Under the pieces are notes generated by a model. That model did not search any database. It had not been told where the DNA came from and saw only the letters and a list, made by a program, of their open reading frames with translations. Positions 9,686-18,292 of a stretch of DNA of 64,000 bases are shown here, one piece after another (within the stretch, counting starts at the first letter, position 1; the number at the start of each line of letters is the position of its first letter). Source of the DNA: Prevotella sp. UBA2850 (GTDB taxonomy: Bacteria; Bacteroidota; Bacteroidia; Bacteroidales; Bacteroidaceae); the NCBI GenBank assembly GCA_002350805.1, contig DEFO01000016.1:1-64000 (forward strand), in the 5' to 3' direction. A program made the translations under genes and the position numbers.

Positions 9686-12600
9686 TTAGAACAAGAGCTT
9701 TACGCTTGCCTGAATGTTGCGGGCAAAAGGATAGCTTGTACCGCGTTCCATACGGATGGTACCCCAGTGGATAAGGTCGTTCATGTTCAGGGCAAAGATA
9801 GCCGACTGCAACTTAAAATTGTTTTTCAGCCAGTTGTTATGCAATTTGTACTGCAAGCTGACACTCTGAAGCTCCAATACGTTGTTGTCCATCACATAGC
9901 GTGACGATGCTTTTGAGGTCGTCGAACCGAATTTACGGAAGAACACCACGTCGCCCTCCTGGAACCAACGGCTTGTCAGCACTCGCTCGTCAACGTTTCT
10001 TTGCAGGAGCGTATTCAGCGTCACCTCCACACGGTCGCGCAAAGTGGAGTTGTACATCTTGCCTCCCCAGTAATAGCCGAAGGAAGCGTTCAGCGTGAAG
10101 TCTTTCCACTGCACCATCGTATTCAGGTTTCCGCGGTATTTCGGATCGGCACTGCCGCAATACACCTTATTAGACTCCTTCCACACATCTGTGAAGTTAC
10201 CGTCCTTATCCAGATAAAGCTCCTTACCGGTACTTGGGTCGATGCCCAGAGAGCGCACGGCATAGATAGCATTCTGCGGATAACCCTCGTAGAAAAGGTT
10301 CTGAATACCGGTTCCGGTATCGGAATACTGATCAATCGCATCGCTCAGCATGAAAGCTTCTGTCTGATCCTTGATAGCCTGCGACAGTTTGGTAATCTCG
10401 TTATGGTTATATACCAGCTGACCGCCAATCAACCAGTTGAACTGATGTGCACGGTCGCGGATCACATACACCTGCAAGGATGCCTCCCAACCCTTGTTTC
10501 TTACCTCACCGATATTGGCTCTGTAAGAGGGGAATCCCATAGAGAGCGGCATATCCATGGAAGAAAGCAGGTTGTTGGTGTTCTTGATATAGTATTCGAA
10601 CGTACCTTTCACTCGGTTTTCCCACAATCCGAACTCTGTTCCCACGTTGAACTCCTTGGTGAGCTGCCATGTCAGGTCGGGGTTACCCAGTCCGCCCAGC
10701 TCTGCACCAGTCCAGTTCATATACCGGTTGTCGGTAACATAATTGAAGTAGGTATATGCGTCGGTCTCCAGTGCTCCTGAGGCAGCACCCGTCTCACCAT
10801 AGCTGGCTTTCAGGCGCAACATATTAATCACCTTATTGTTTTTGAGGAATGCCTCGTTGTGCAGGTTCCATCCTATACCGCCACTATAGAAGGATGAGTA
10901 TTTCTTCTCGCTGCCATAGGTAGAGTTTCCGTCAATACGGTAGGAGAAGTCAACATAGTATTTTCCGCCATAGGTATAGTTCACGTTACCAGTCAGTCCG
11001 AACATGCGGGTCTTGGTGTTTGAGCCATAAGGCATCTCGTTCTGGGCATACATGCGGGCATTGCCGATTTTAGCCTGAGCATCATTAGAGATGCCCTCGA
11101 AGGCTGCGGTAAACCCGTCGTAGTTGTTTTGGCGCATCGACCAGTTGGCACCCACATAGAGTGAATGTACATCCCGGAACACTTTGTTGTAGGAGAGTGT
11201 GATGTCCGTATTGAATGAGAACGACTTGCCGCTGGTGTAACGGTAGTAACCTCGGCGGAGGAAACCGTCGCCCGTAGTATATTGACCAGAGGTATCGTTC
11301 TGATAATAAGTATCTTCCGGTGAGCGGAAGAAATTCGTCTCACTGTCATTCTTCGAGATACCGAACTGTCCGCGCAATGTGAGTTCTGGTAGTATCTGCC
11401 AGTCAACGGCAAAGTTGTTGGTCAGTTCTTGATAGCCCGACTTGTTGAAACTTCCGAGTGTTGCGTTATAGAGAGGGTTCTCAACCATACTTCTGAAACG
11501 CATATAAGTGTCGAAGAACTTTTGTAGGTTTCCGTCCTCATCGTATGGTGCATAATAGGGCTGCATGTTCACATAGTCGCTGAATGTGCCGTAAGGACTC
11601 TCTTTAGAATTATTGATACCTACAGAGGTGTAGTTACGGAAAGTGAGGTTCTTAAAAGTATAAAGCAAAGTAATACCTCCGTTGAAGATTTTACGGTTAC
11701 TGCCTTTCATGGCGCCCTCTGTATCTTTCCATTGTGCGTCGGCTGCCCAGCGGAACTCTTGGCTGCCTCCTTCTATACGCAAGTTATAGCGCTGACCGAC
11801 ACCTGTACGCAGTGGTTTCGACAACCAGTCGGTATCCACACCGCGCAGCACATCATAATGACGTTTGTTGTAAGCGTCCTTATAGTAGAAATCAAAACTG
11901 CTCATGCTGTCGTCTATGCCATAGGGATAGTCGAACAGTCCTGCCATGCGCTCTAACTCCAACTTATCGGCTGCATTGAGCAGATGATAACTCGTGAGGT
12001 CAGGCACTTCTAATGTCAGGCCAGCCTCTACGTTCACTCTGAGCTTTCCGGGTTCCGGCTGTTTTGATACGACAACGATGACACCGTTGGCACCACGTGA
12101 TCCGTAGATAGCTGTAGCGGCGGCATCCTTCAGGATGTTGATCGACTCAATCTCTTCGTCGTTATAGTCCATCAGCTTTTGCAGCGAAATTTCAAAACCG
12201 TCCATGATGATGAGCGGGGTATTGGGGTTGCTCGACTGTCCGGCATTGAATTCCTCTACGCTCATAGGCAATGAAGATGTGCCTCGAATGTTGATATTGG
12301 GCAGGTTGTTGGGGTTAGAACCATTGAGGTTGTCCAAGCTGAAGTTGATAGAGGCATCCACATTTTTCAGTGTCTGGAGCAGATTTTGGCCTCTGTATTG
12401 CTGCAGCTGTTCCTTGTCGATGGTGGACACAGAACCGGTGTAGCTCTCCTTGGCTTTGCGGAAGATACCCGTTACGACCACCTCGTCGATGCTGTTGTCG
12501 GAGTGCATCACAATGTCGCGTTTCACGTCGGCAGTTCCCTGGGCGATGTCAATATACTCGTTGGCCAGTCCTACGTAAGAGAATTTCAGCATGGTGGGCT

Positions 12601-13072
12601 CTACGGGAATCTTGAAGGTGTAGTAGCCATCGGCATCGGTGACCGTGCACACGCGGCTCTCGCCAATGCAAACGGGCACGCCAATCAACGGGTCGCCGCT
12701 CTCATCGCGCACGTAACCGCTGATGACACGCTCGCGACCAGAGAGCTGGCCGGTGAAGTCCTGGCTGCTGATGATGATGTCTTTGCCGCGCAGCGTGACA
12801 AAGAGCTTGTGGGGAGCAACGATGTTTCTCACCACATTGATGGCCTCCTGATCTTTAGCTTTGTAGGTGACGTTGAACCTGAGGTCGGAAGAATTGAACT
12901 GGATTCTCGCTCCGGAGAGCCGCTGAATGTCGCGCATAGCCTCGGCGGCAGGCTTCTCTCTGAAGTCTACCGTGATGCGTTTGTCGGCTTGCGCCCAAGC
13001 AGTGAGCATGCAGCAGAAGAGAATCGCCAGCAGAAGGGTCCTTCTGCAAAGATACGATTTTTGTGTCTTCAT
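9686..13072 (-). CDS. SusC/RagA TonB-linked outer-membrane transporter with STN signalling domain
   Basis: A 1128-residue protein. After the signal peptide (to about 28) comes an STN domain (about 30-85), then a carboxypeptidase-like regulatory domain (about 115-195), a TonB-dependent plug containing the SusC signature IYGSRGANGVI (about residue 330), and a barrel ending NIQASVKLLF with a terminal aromatic residue. An STN domain marks a transducer that signals to a FecR anti-sigma factor, and such a gene plus an ECF sigma factor lie directly upstream. First gene of a five-gene operon. Confidence 0.93.
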   Translation of the reverse strand: MKTQKSYLCRRTLLLAILFCCMLTAWAQADKRITVDFREKPAAEAMRDIQRLSGARIQFNSSDLRFNVTYKAKDQEAINVVRNIVAPHKLFVTLRGKDIIISSQDFTGQLSGRERVISGYVRDESGDPLIGVPVCIGESRVCTVTDADGYYTFKIPVEPTMLKFSYVGLANEYIDIAQGTADVKRDIVMHSDNSIDEVVVTGIFRKAKESYTGSVSTIDKEQLQQYRGQNLLQTLKNVDASINFSLDNLNGSNPNNLPNINIRGTSSLPMSVEEFNAGQSSNPNTPLIIMDGFEISLQKLMDYNDEEIESINILKDAAATAIYGSRGANGVIVVVSKQPEPGKLRVNVEAGLTLEVPDLTSYHLLNAADKLELERMAGLFDYPYGIDDSMSSFDFYYKDAYNKRHYDVLRGVDTDWLSKPLRTGVGQRYNLRIEGGSQEFRWAADAQWKDTEGAMKGSNRKIFNGGITLLYTFKNLTFRNYTSVGINNSKESPYGTFSDYVNMQPYYAPYDEDGNLQKFFDTYMRFRSMVENPLYNATLGSFNKSGYQELTNNFAVDWQILPELTLRGQFGISKNDSETNFFRSPEDTYYQNDTSGQYTTGDGFLRRGYYRYTSGKSFSFNTDITLSYNKVFRDVHSLYVGANWSMRQNNYDGFTAAFEGISNDAQAKIGNARMYAQNEMPYGSNTKTRMFGLTGNVNYTYGGKYYVDFSYRIDGNSTYGSEKKYSSFYSGGIGWNLHNEAFLKNNKVINMLRLKASYGETGAASGALETDAYTYFNYVTDNRYMNWTGAELGGLGNPDLTWQLTKEFNVGTEFGLWENRVKGTFEYYIKNTNNLLSSMDMPLSMGFPSYRANIGEVRNKGWEASLQVYVIRDRAHQFNWLIGGQLVYNHNEITKLSQAIKDQTEAFMLSDAIDQYSDTGTGIQNLFYEGYPQNAIYAVRSLGIDPSTGKELYLDKDGNFTDVWKESNKVYCGSADPKYRGNLNTMVQWKDFTLNASFGYYWGGKMYNSTLRDRVEVTLNTLLQRNVDERVLTSRWFQEGDVVFFRKFGSTTSKASSRYVMDNNVLELQSVSLQYKLHNNWLKNNFKLQSAIFALNMNDLIHWGTIRMERGTSYPFARNIQASVKLLF

Positions 13073-13197
13073 GTTCGCTTTTGTTTGTGAATAAATGATT
13101 TTTGTTTGATAGAGTAACGCATGAAGAGCACATTTGGTATCCTTAAAAGATGTTAATACTTGCTTACTTTTTTGCTATGATGTGTGTTTGTGTGCTG

Positions 13198-13289
13198 AAA
13201 ACGTCGTGTTTTTATCATAGAAACACTGTGTTTTTTGTGATAGAAACACGATATTTTTACGATAGTAACACCGTGTTTTTATGCTTGAG
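13198..13289. repeat. degenerate 23-bp tandem array upstream of susC
   Basis: Four contiguous units at 13198-13220, 13221-13243, 13244-13265 and 13266-13289 (23, 23, 22 and 24 bp) sharing aaacac-gtgttttt-atag. Each contains a short palindromic core such as aaacactgtgttt. It occupies the 235-bp gap between fecR and susC, where a SusC promoter should be, so it could be a regulatory site or simple repeat DNA. Confidence 0.75.
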
Positions 13290-13307
13290 AAACTTTTTGA
13301 TGAATGA

Positions 13308-14507
13308 TTATTCGACAATCAGTTGGTGGTTGGCCACGGTGATGTGATGGTTAGAGAGCAGATTGAGGCGCTCTACAATCTCGCTCACACCTTCTTTTTT
13401 GTCGACCACAAGGTGTATTTTGTCGGTCAGGGTGGTGCTGTCGCTCATCACAAGTTCCATGTTGAATGTGCGCGACAGGCGGTGGAGTATTTCTTTCAAC
13501 GGAATCTCGTTAAAGTAGAGCACCCCGTTCTTCCAGGCCACAATGGGGTCGAGATAGGCTTGCCGGGTGCTGATTTGCTGACCATTGATGGTGGCATCTT
13601 CGCCCGGACGGAGCACTTGTTGCTGTTTGTCGGTACTTACGCGCACGCTACCCTTGACAAGAGTAACGTGGGGTGTCTCGCCCTCGTAGTTGCGAATGTT
13701 GAACTCGGTGCCGAGAACGGTGGTCTGCATATCACCGCACTCAACGATGAAGGGCCTCTTCTCGTCGTGGGTTACGGCAAAATAGGCCTCGCCCACCAGT
13801 CGTACTCTGCGTGGCTGATTATCAGTAAACTTAGGCGGGAAGATGATTCGGCTGCCGGCATTGAGGTGAATCACGCTGCCGTCGGGCAGCAACAGTTTGG
13901 CCACTTTGCCATCGGGGACGATGAGTGTGGTTTTTTCGTACACATCGTTCTCGCTCATCGCGCTGGCATTCACCTTGATTTCGTTGCCGTTGATGATGAA
14001 TGGAGTGGCGGTTTGCTGCCGGGTGTTGGCTGTTGGGTGATGGGTGGTGATGGTTTGTGCTGCCGTCATGGCCTCGTTGCCCACGTAGATGGTGAGGTCG
14101 TTGTCAACGGCCTGCGCCTGCAGCATGCGCTGCTCGAATTGTTCTGCCTGATATTTTTTATAATAGGTGAACCCGACAACCAGCAATGCGCAGGCTGCCA
14201 CGGCTCCTGCCACGGCAGTCCAGAGAGTGCGCCGGCGAGCTCTGGGCTTTTGGTTTAAGGTCTCGATGAGGGCACTGGAGTCGGTTTCGAGCGCATGTTT
14301 GTCTTTGAACTGCTGGAAAGCCTCGTGGCTGTCGGGCTGTCTGACGGCAGCGCGACGGGCATCGAGATGCATGTCGAGTAAAGACAAAAACTCCTGGTCA
14401 GCAAGCCACTCGCGTGCCTGTTGTTCGGAAATCAGCTCTGGCTGTTCGGTGAACAGTCGGATGCGTTCCATCATTTGGATGTCTTTGTCTTTTTCCTGCA
14501 TATTCAT
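13308..14507 (-). CDS. FecR-family anti-sigma factor
   Basis: A 399-residue single-pass membrane protein. The cytosolic N terminus (about 1-95) is followed by one transmembrane helix (about 96-118, after RARRRTLW) and a periplasmic FecR domain with GSRIIFPPKF and the hallmark VRLVGEAYFAV. A DUF4974-type domain (about 325-399, FNEIPLKEILHRL) closes it. It should hold the upstream sigma factor and receive the signal from the STN domain of the SusC protein. The periplasmic linker around residues 150-165 (TTHHPTAN) is encoded by five 7-bp units (14021-14055) resembling the array at 15061. Confidence 0.92.
   Translation of the reverse strand: MNMQEKDKDIQMMERIRLFTEQPELISEQQAREWLADQEFLSLLDMHLDARRAAVRQPDSHEAFQQFKDKHALETDSSALIETLNQKPRARRRTLWTAVAGAVAACALLVVGFTYYKKYQAEQFEQRMLQAQAVDNDLTIYVGNEAMTAAQTITTHHPTANTRQQTATPFIINGNEIKVNASAMSENDVYEKTTLIVPDGKVAKLLLPDGSVIHLNAGSRIIFPPKFTDNQPRRVRLVGEAYFAVTHDEKRPFIVECGDMQTTVLGTEFNIRNYEGETPHVTLVKGSVRVSTDKQQQVLRPGEDATINGQQISTRQAYLDPIVAWKNGVLYFNEIPLKEILHRLSRTFNMELVMSDSTTLTDKIHLVVDKKEGVSEIVERLNLLSNHHITVANHQLIVE
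14021..14055. repeat. intragenic heptamer run in fecR
   Basis: Five 7-bp units (gggtgtt, ggctgtt, gggtgat, gggtggt, gatggtt) inside the coding sequence, in a low-complexity Thr/His/Gln linker. The units are close to those of the intergenic array at 15061-15116. The run is 35 bp, not a multiple of three. Confidence 0.6.
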
Positions 14508-14544
14508 GTATTTAATAAACGCTTTTGGGTTGTGGGTGGTATCT

Positions 14545-15060
14545 TTATTTTTCTTTTTTTAACTCTGTGCGCCATTGTGCCAGCACATGCATGATATGTT
14601 TCTTTACCGTGACAAACGAAATACCCATCAGGTCGGCAGTTTGCTGGTAGGTCATTTTGCGGAAGTAACAATTCATGAAGATGCTGTGGTCGGGTTCGGG
14701 CAGCTCGTCCACCTTGCGGCGAATGGTTTCCAGCCGTTGTTCGTATTCGGCTGCCTCGCCGTCGTCGCGGATGTCGGTCGTATGGCGCACAATTTCGGCA
14801 TAGTGAGTGTGCACTTTGTTGTGGCGTAGGCGGCTGATGCAGCGATTGCGCGCCATGGTGTAGAGATAGCTGGCAGTAATAATGGTGGTGAGCGTGCCCT
14901 CCTTATATTGTCGCCAGACGGTTTCCATTACCTCGCCCACCACGTCGGCCGCCTCGTTTTCATTGTTCAGCAGAGGCATCACATAGGCATACAAGCGCCC
15001 GTAGAACTGCTCGTAAAGCTGTTCCATGCGCTTGATGAGGCTGTCTGTGGGTTTGGGCAT
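14545..15060 (-). CDS. ECF-type RNA polymerase sigma factor
   Basis: A 171-residue sigma-70 family protein. Region 2 occupies about 10-80 (YGRLYAYVMPLL, then YTMARNRCISRLR) and region 4 about 115-165 (YQQTADLMGISFVTVKKHI). Length and layout fit ECF sigma factors paired with FecR in Bacteroidota. The FecR gene starts 37 bp downstream. Predicted to activate the susC operon when the FecR protein releases it. Confidence 0.93.
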   Translation of the reverse strand: MPKPTDSLIKRMEQLYEQFYGRLYAYVMPLLNNENEAADVVGEVMETVWRQYKEGTLTTIITASYLYTMARNRCISRLRHNKVHTHYAEIVRHTTDIRDDGEAAEYEQRLETIRRKVDELPEPDHSIFMNCYFRKMTYQQTADLMGISFVTVKKHIMHVLAQWRTELKKEK

Positions 15061-15120
15061 GTTGGGTGGTGGGTGATGAATGTTGGGTGTTGAATGGTGG
15101 GTGTTGGGTGTTGATGGTTG
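15061..15120. repeat. heptamer array (gttgggt type)
   Basis: Eight consecutive 7-bp units from 15061 to 15116 (gttgggt, ggtgggt, gatgaat and variants) plus a partial unit. It begins at the base after the sigma factor start codon, so it forms the 5' leader of that gene. Confidence 0.8.
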
Positions 15121-15154
15121 CTAATGACCACTGTTGCTCCCACTGACGTGTGCT

Positions 15155-16189
15155 TTATTTCTCAGAAAAGAGTACCTGGACGACGGTCTGGCCTACGGCC
15201 TGCAGGGTGTTGCGGTCGATGTGGTCCATGTCGTCGATGACGGTGTGCCACGTGGGACCGAAGGAGCTCTGCTGACAGTCGGGATAGTAGGCGATGATGT
15301 CGATGCAGGGGATGCGGGCTTTCTCGTTCACGGGGACATGGTCGTCGGTGATGTAACCGCCGTCTTGCTTGGGGAAGAAACTCTCGAAGCCCACTACCTT
15401 GGCAGCACGCCACACCTTGCGGACGATCTCGGGGGCATATTGCTTCGACATTAATTCCTGGAAGAAACGGGCTCCCTGGCCGCCTACCATGTCGAGCAGG
15501 ATGCCGTAACGGGCCTCATAGCCGGCTCGATGGGGGTTGGCAGCCCAATATTGTGCGCCCAAGGCCCACGAGTCGCTGTTGTCGGGAACGCCGGCCCACT
15601 GCGGTGTGCCCCAGTCCTCGGCATCGAAACAGATGAAGTCGATGCCTACCTCGGGCGCCGGATGCTGGGCGTCGGGTGTTGAGAGCAGACGGGCTATCTC
15701 GAGCATCACGGCCACTCCGCTGGCTCCATCGTTGGCTGCCATGACAGGCTTGTGCCAGTTGGCCGAGTCGGGGTCGTTGTCAGCCCACGGCCGACTGTCC
15801 CAGTGGGCACAAAGCAGTACGCGTGTGGTCTGTTCGGGACGGTAGCTGGCAATGATATTGGTGCTGTGGAGCGTCGTGCCGTCGTAGCCAGTGAGGTCGG
15901 CTTTCTGGTTGATGACCTCCATGCCATAGCGGCGGAACTGGTTGGCAATCCAGCCTGCGCAGCGCTCATGGGCCTCGCTGTTCATGGTGCGCGGACCGAA
16001 GTCGCACTGTGCCTGACAGAAGGCAAAGGCGCTGTCGGCATTGAAGGCAGGGCCTACGGGCACCATTTTGGCCGTCACCTCGTCGGTGTCAGGGTCGGCA
16101 GCCGAGGTGCCGAACGGGTTGTAGGCAAGGAATGCCGTTGCTATGAGGGCTATCAACATGAGTGCCAGGATAATTCTTTTGTATTTCAT
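15155..16189 (-). CDS. glutaminyl-peptide cyclotransferase-like M28 metalloenzyme
   Basis: About 344 residues with an N-terminal membrane anchor or signal (residues 4-23). The M28 core has CAHWDSRPW (His129, Asp131), AANDGASG (Asp154), FDAEDWG (Glu191) and a late WHTVIDD with the conserved His. DAEDWG and the Trp-rich loops favour glutaminyl cyclase over aminopeptidase; such enzymes are known in Porphyromonas and Prevotella and convert N-terminal Gln to pyroglutamate on exported proteins. ATG 16189 overlaps the TGA of the upstream gene in an ATGA, giving translational coupling. A Pro/Gln linker near residue 170 is encoded by a short heptamer-like run (15664-15684). Confidence 0.8.
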   Translation of the reverse strand: MKYKRIILALMLIALIATAFLAYNPFGTSAADPDTDEVTAKMVPVGPAFNADSAFAFCQAQCDFGPRTMNSEAHERCAGWIANQFRRYGMEVINQKADLTGYDGTTLHSTNIIASYRPEQTTRVLLCAHWDSRPWADNDPDSANWHKPVMAANDGASGVAVMLEIARLLSTPDAQHPAPEVGIDFICFDAEDWGTPQWAGVPDNSDSWALGAQYWAANPHRAGYEARYGILLDMVGGQGARFFQELMSKQYAPEIVRKVWRAAKVVGFESFFPKQDGGYITDDHVPVNEKARIPCIDIIAYYPDCQQSSFGPTWHTVIDDMDHIDRNTLQAVGQTVVQVLFSEK

Positions 16190-18216
16190 TTGTTCTGTGG
16201 AAAGTTTTGAACTTGCGACATGACGCGCAGCCAGTTGCCGCCCCATATCTTCTCGATGTCACGCTCGCTGTATTTGCGGCGCAGCAGCTCGAGGGTGAAG
16301 TTGATCATCTCGCTGCTGTCGGCCAGGCCGATGATACCGCCGTCGCCGTCGAAATCGGTGCCTAGTCCGACGTGGTCGATGCCCATCACCTGAATGGCAT
16401 GCTCGAGATGGCTCATGGCGTCGAGGATGGTTGCCTGGCCCGACTGGCGGAGGAATCCGGGATAGAGGGTGATATGGGCCACACCGCCACGGCGGGCGAG
16501 GGCGCGCAGCTGGTCGTCGGTGAGATTGCGAGGATGGTCGCACAGGGCGCGGCAGTTGCTATGACTGCACACGATGGGGGTGGCACTGATGTCGAGGGCA
16601 TCGTAGAAGCTCTTCTCGCCGGCATGGCTCAGGTCGACCATGATGCCGTTGAGGTTCATCTGCTCGATGACGCGCTCGCCAAACTGGCTCACGCCATTGT
16701 GGGTGTTGCACCCGCGGGCAGAGTCGCAGATGTCGTTGTCACCATTATGACAGAGCGTAATGTAGACGACGCCGCGCTGAGCGAAGTGCTTCACATTCGT
16801 TAGGTCGTGGTTCAGGGCCAGACCATTCTCGATGCCCAGCATGATGCTCTTACGGCCCTTACGCTTGTCCTGGTAAAGGTCGGCCGGCGTGCGGGCAATG
16901 CTCAGATAACGACTGTTGCGCCGCACGATATCCTCTATCTTGTCGAAAATCAGGTCGGCATAGAGCTGAGGAGTTATTCTGAATTGAGAGTTGAGAGGTG
17001 AGAGTTGAGAGGTTTTCTCTAACTGAGAACTGAGAGGTGAGAGTTGAGAGGTTTTCCCTAACTGAGAACTGAGAGCTGAGAGTTGAGAGGTATGATTTGC
17101 TTTGTCTGTTTGAGAATCTTCGCTCAAGTTCTTGCTCAAGCCTTGAGTCATATCATACCTCTCCGTTCTCAGTTCTCCGTTCTCAGTTCTCAGTTCTCCG
17201 TTCTCAGCTGGATACTCTCCGTTCTCAGCTAGAAGGTGTTCGTTCACCTCGACCTTCGACGAGAATGTCTCGCCAATTTTGGGTTGGGGCAGATAGGCCA
17301 CCATGGTGACGGCGTCCTGTCGTCCTTCCGTCATTTTGTGCAGATCGACCAGGATGCGGGGGTCGCGATGGTCGAAATGAATACCTTGAGCGAAGAACAT
17401 CGGGGTGTCGCAATGGGTGTCGAGAGTGAGAATGCGGCGGTGCAACTCTTTGGCTACGTGGAAGTTGTTGGCCTGTTCGACCAGCCACTGGAACAGCGGA
17501 AGACCGCTCTCCAGCCACTCGGGATGCCATTGCACGCCCATCACCGGCTTGTGCTCGGTGCTCTCCATGCCCTCGATGACACCGTCGGCCGCACGGGCCA
17601 CCACACGGAAACGCTGGCCGGGGTCGCTGACGGCCTGATGGTGGAACGAGTTGACATAAACCTTCCGCTCGCCAAACAGTTGGAACAAGGTGGAATCCTC
17701 TTCGATGGCGATGCTGTGGGTCAGCTCCTGACGGGCGGCATCCTGCGAGTGTCTGATGCTCACATCCTTGCTCAGCCCCTCATAGTCGGAGATGTCTTGC
17801 GCCACCTTGCCACCCAGGGCCATGGCCAGTGTCTGCATGCCACGGCAGATGCCGAGGATGGGTATCTGACGGTTGAAGGCCAGCTGGGTGATGAGCAGTT
17901 CGGGCAAGTCGCGCGCAGCATTGATGCCATGCAGCTTGGGCGAAGGCTCGTCGCCGCCCCACAACGGGTTGTAGTCGGCGCCACCGCTGAGCAGCAGGCC
18001 GTCCAGGCGGTTGAGCGTATTGATGAGCACATTCTTGTCGTTGACAGGAGGAATGATGACAGGGGTTCCCCCGGCGGCCACCACACTCTCGTAGTAACGG
18101 TCGCGCAAGGCGGCATCGCCCTCTACGAAGTTGGCCGTGATGCCGATGACCGGCTGGCAGCCGGCCTCGGGATAAGCATCATAAATGTTCGCCAGATGCG
18201 AAGATAGATTGAACAT
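16186..18216 (-). CDS. class I glutamine amidotransferase (peptidase C26) fused to M19 dipeptidase
   Basis: A 676-residue two-domain protein. Residues 20-255 form a PuuD-like gamma-glutamyl hydrolase with LSGGADYNP, nucleophile Cys124 in GICRGM, and His231/Glu233 in WHPEW. Residues 260-676 are an M19 membrane-dipeptidase barrel with the metal pair His268-x-Asp270, then IENG, HNGDND, VDLSHAG, SHSNCR and GTDFDGDGG. No signal peptide is visible. Together the halves could cleave gamma-glutamyl links and then dipeptides. Residues about 330-411 are foreign-looking repeats (ENGELRT units, then 13-residue SQLSPLSSQLEKT units) encoded by heptamer DNA arrays, in a loop between two M19 motifs. Co-transcribed with the cyclase gene. 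Confidence 0.85.
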   Translation of the reverse strand: MFNLSSHLANIYDAYPEAGCQPVIGITANFVEGDAALRDRYYESVVAAGGTPVIIPPVNDKNVLINTLNRLDGLLLSGGADYNPLWGGDEPSPKLHGINAARDLPELLITQLAFNRQIPILGICRGMQTLAMALGGKVAQDISDYEGLSKDVSIRHSQDAARQELTHSIAIEEDSTLFQLFGERKVYVNSFHHQAVSDPGQRFRVVARAADGVIEGMESTEHKPVMGVQWHPEWLESGLPLFQWLVEQANNFHVAKELHRRILTLDTHCDTPMFFAQGIHFDHRDPRILVDLHKMTEGRQDAVTMVAYLPQPKIGETFSSKVEVNEHLLAENGEYPAENGELRTENGELRTERYDMTQGLSKNLSEDSQTDKANHTSQLSALSSQLGKTSQLSPLSSQLEKTSQLSPLNSQFRITPQLYADLIFDKIEDIVRRNSRYLSIARTPADLYQDKRKGRKSIMLGIENGLALNHDLTNVKHFAQRGVVYITLCHNGDNDICDSARGCNTHNGVSQFGERVIEQMNLNGIMVDLSHAGEKSFYDALDISATPIVCSHSNCRALCDHPRNLTDDQLRALARRGGVAHITLYPGFLRQSGQATILDAMSHLEHAIQVMGIDHVGLGTDFDGDGGIIGLADSSEMINFTLELLRRKYSERDIEKIWGGNWLRVMSQVQNFPQNK
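16984..17228. repeat. inverted pair of heptamer arrays inside the dipeptidase gene
   Basis: Left block 16984-17096: 7-bp units (ttgagag, ctgagaa, ctgagag, gtgagag) grouped in three 39-bp superunits starting at 16984, 17023 and 17062. Right block 17159-17228: ten 7-bp units (ttctcag, ttctccg), roughly the reverse complement of the left block. A perfect 12-bp inverted repeat (17085-17096 and 17152-17163) joins the blocks. The frame stays open throughout on the minus strand. Confidence 0.9.
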
Positions 18217-18292
18217 GGAGTATCGCTACTTTTCGTTGGTTCATAGTCGCCCAGGCCAGCAACCGCAGCCGGCAGCCCGGGAAGATGGTATT

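Noticed and set aside
15155..16189. Calling the M28 protein a leucyl aminopeptidase
   Set aside because: The DAEDWG motif and the Trp-rich loops fit glutaminyl cyclases better.
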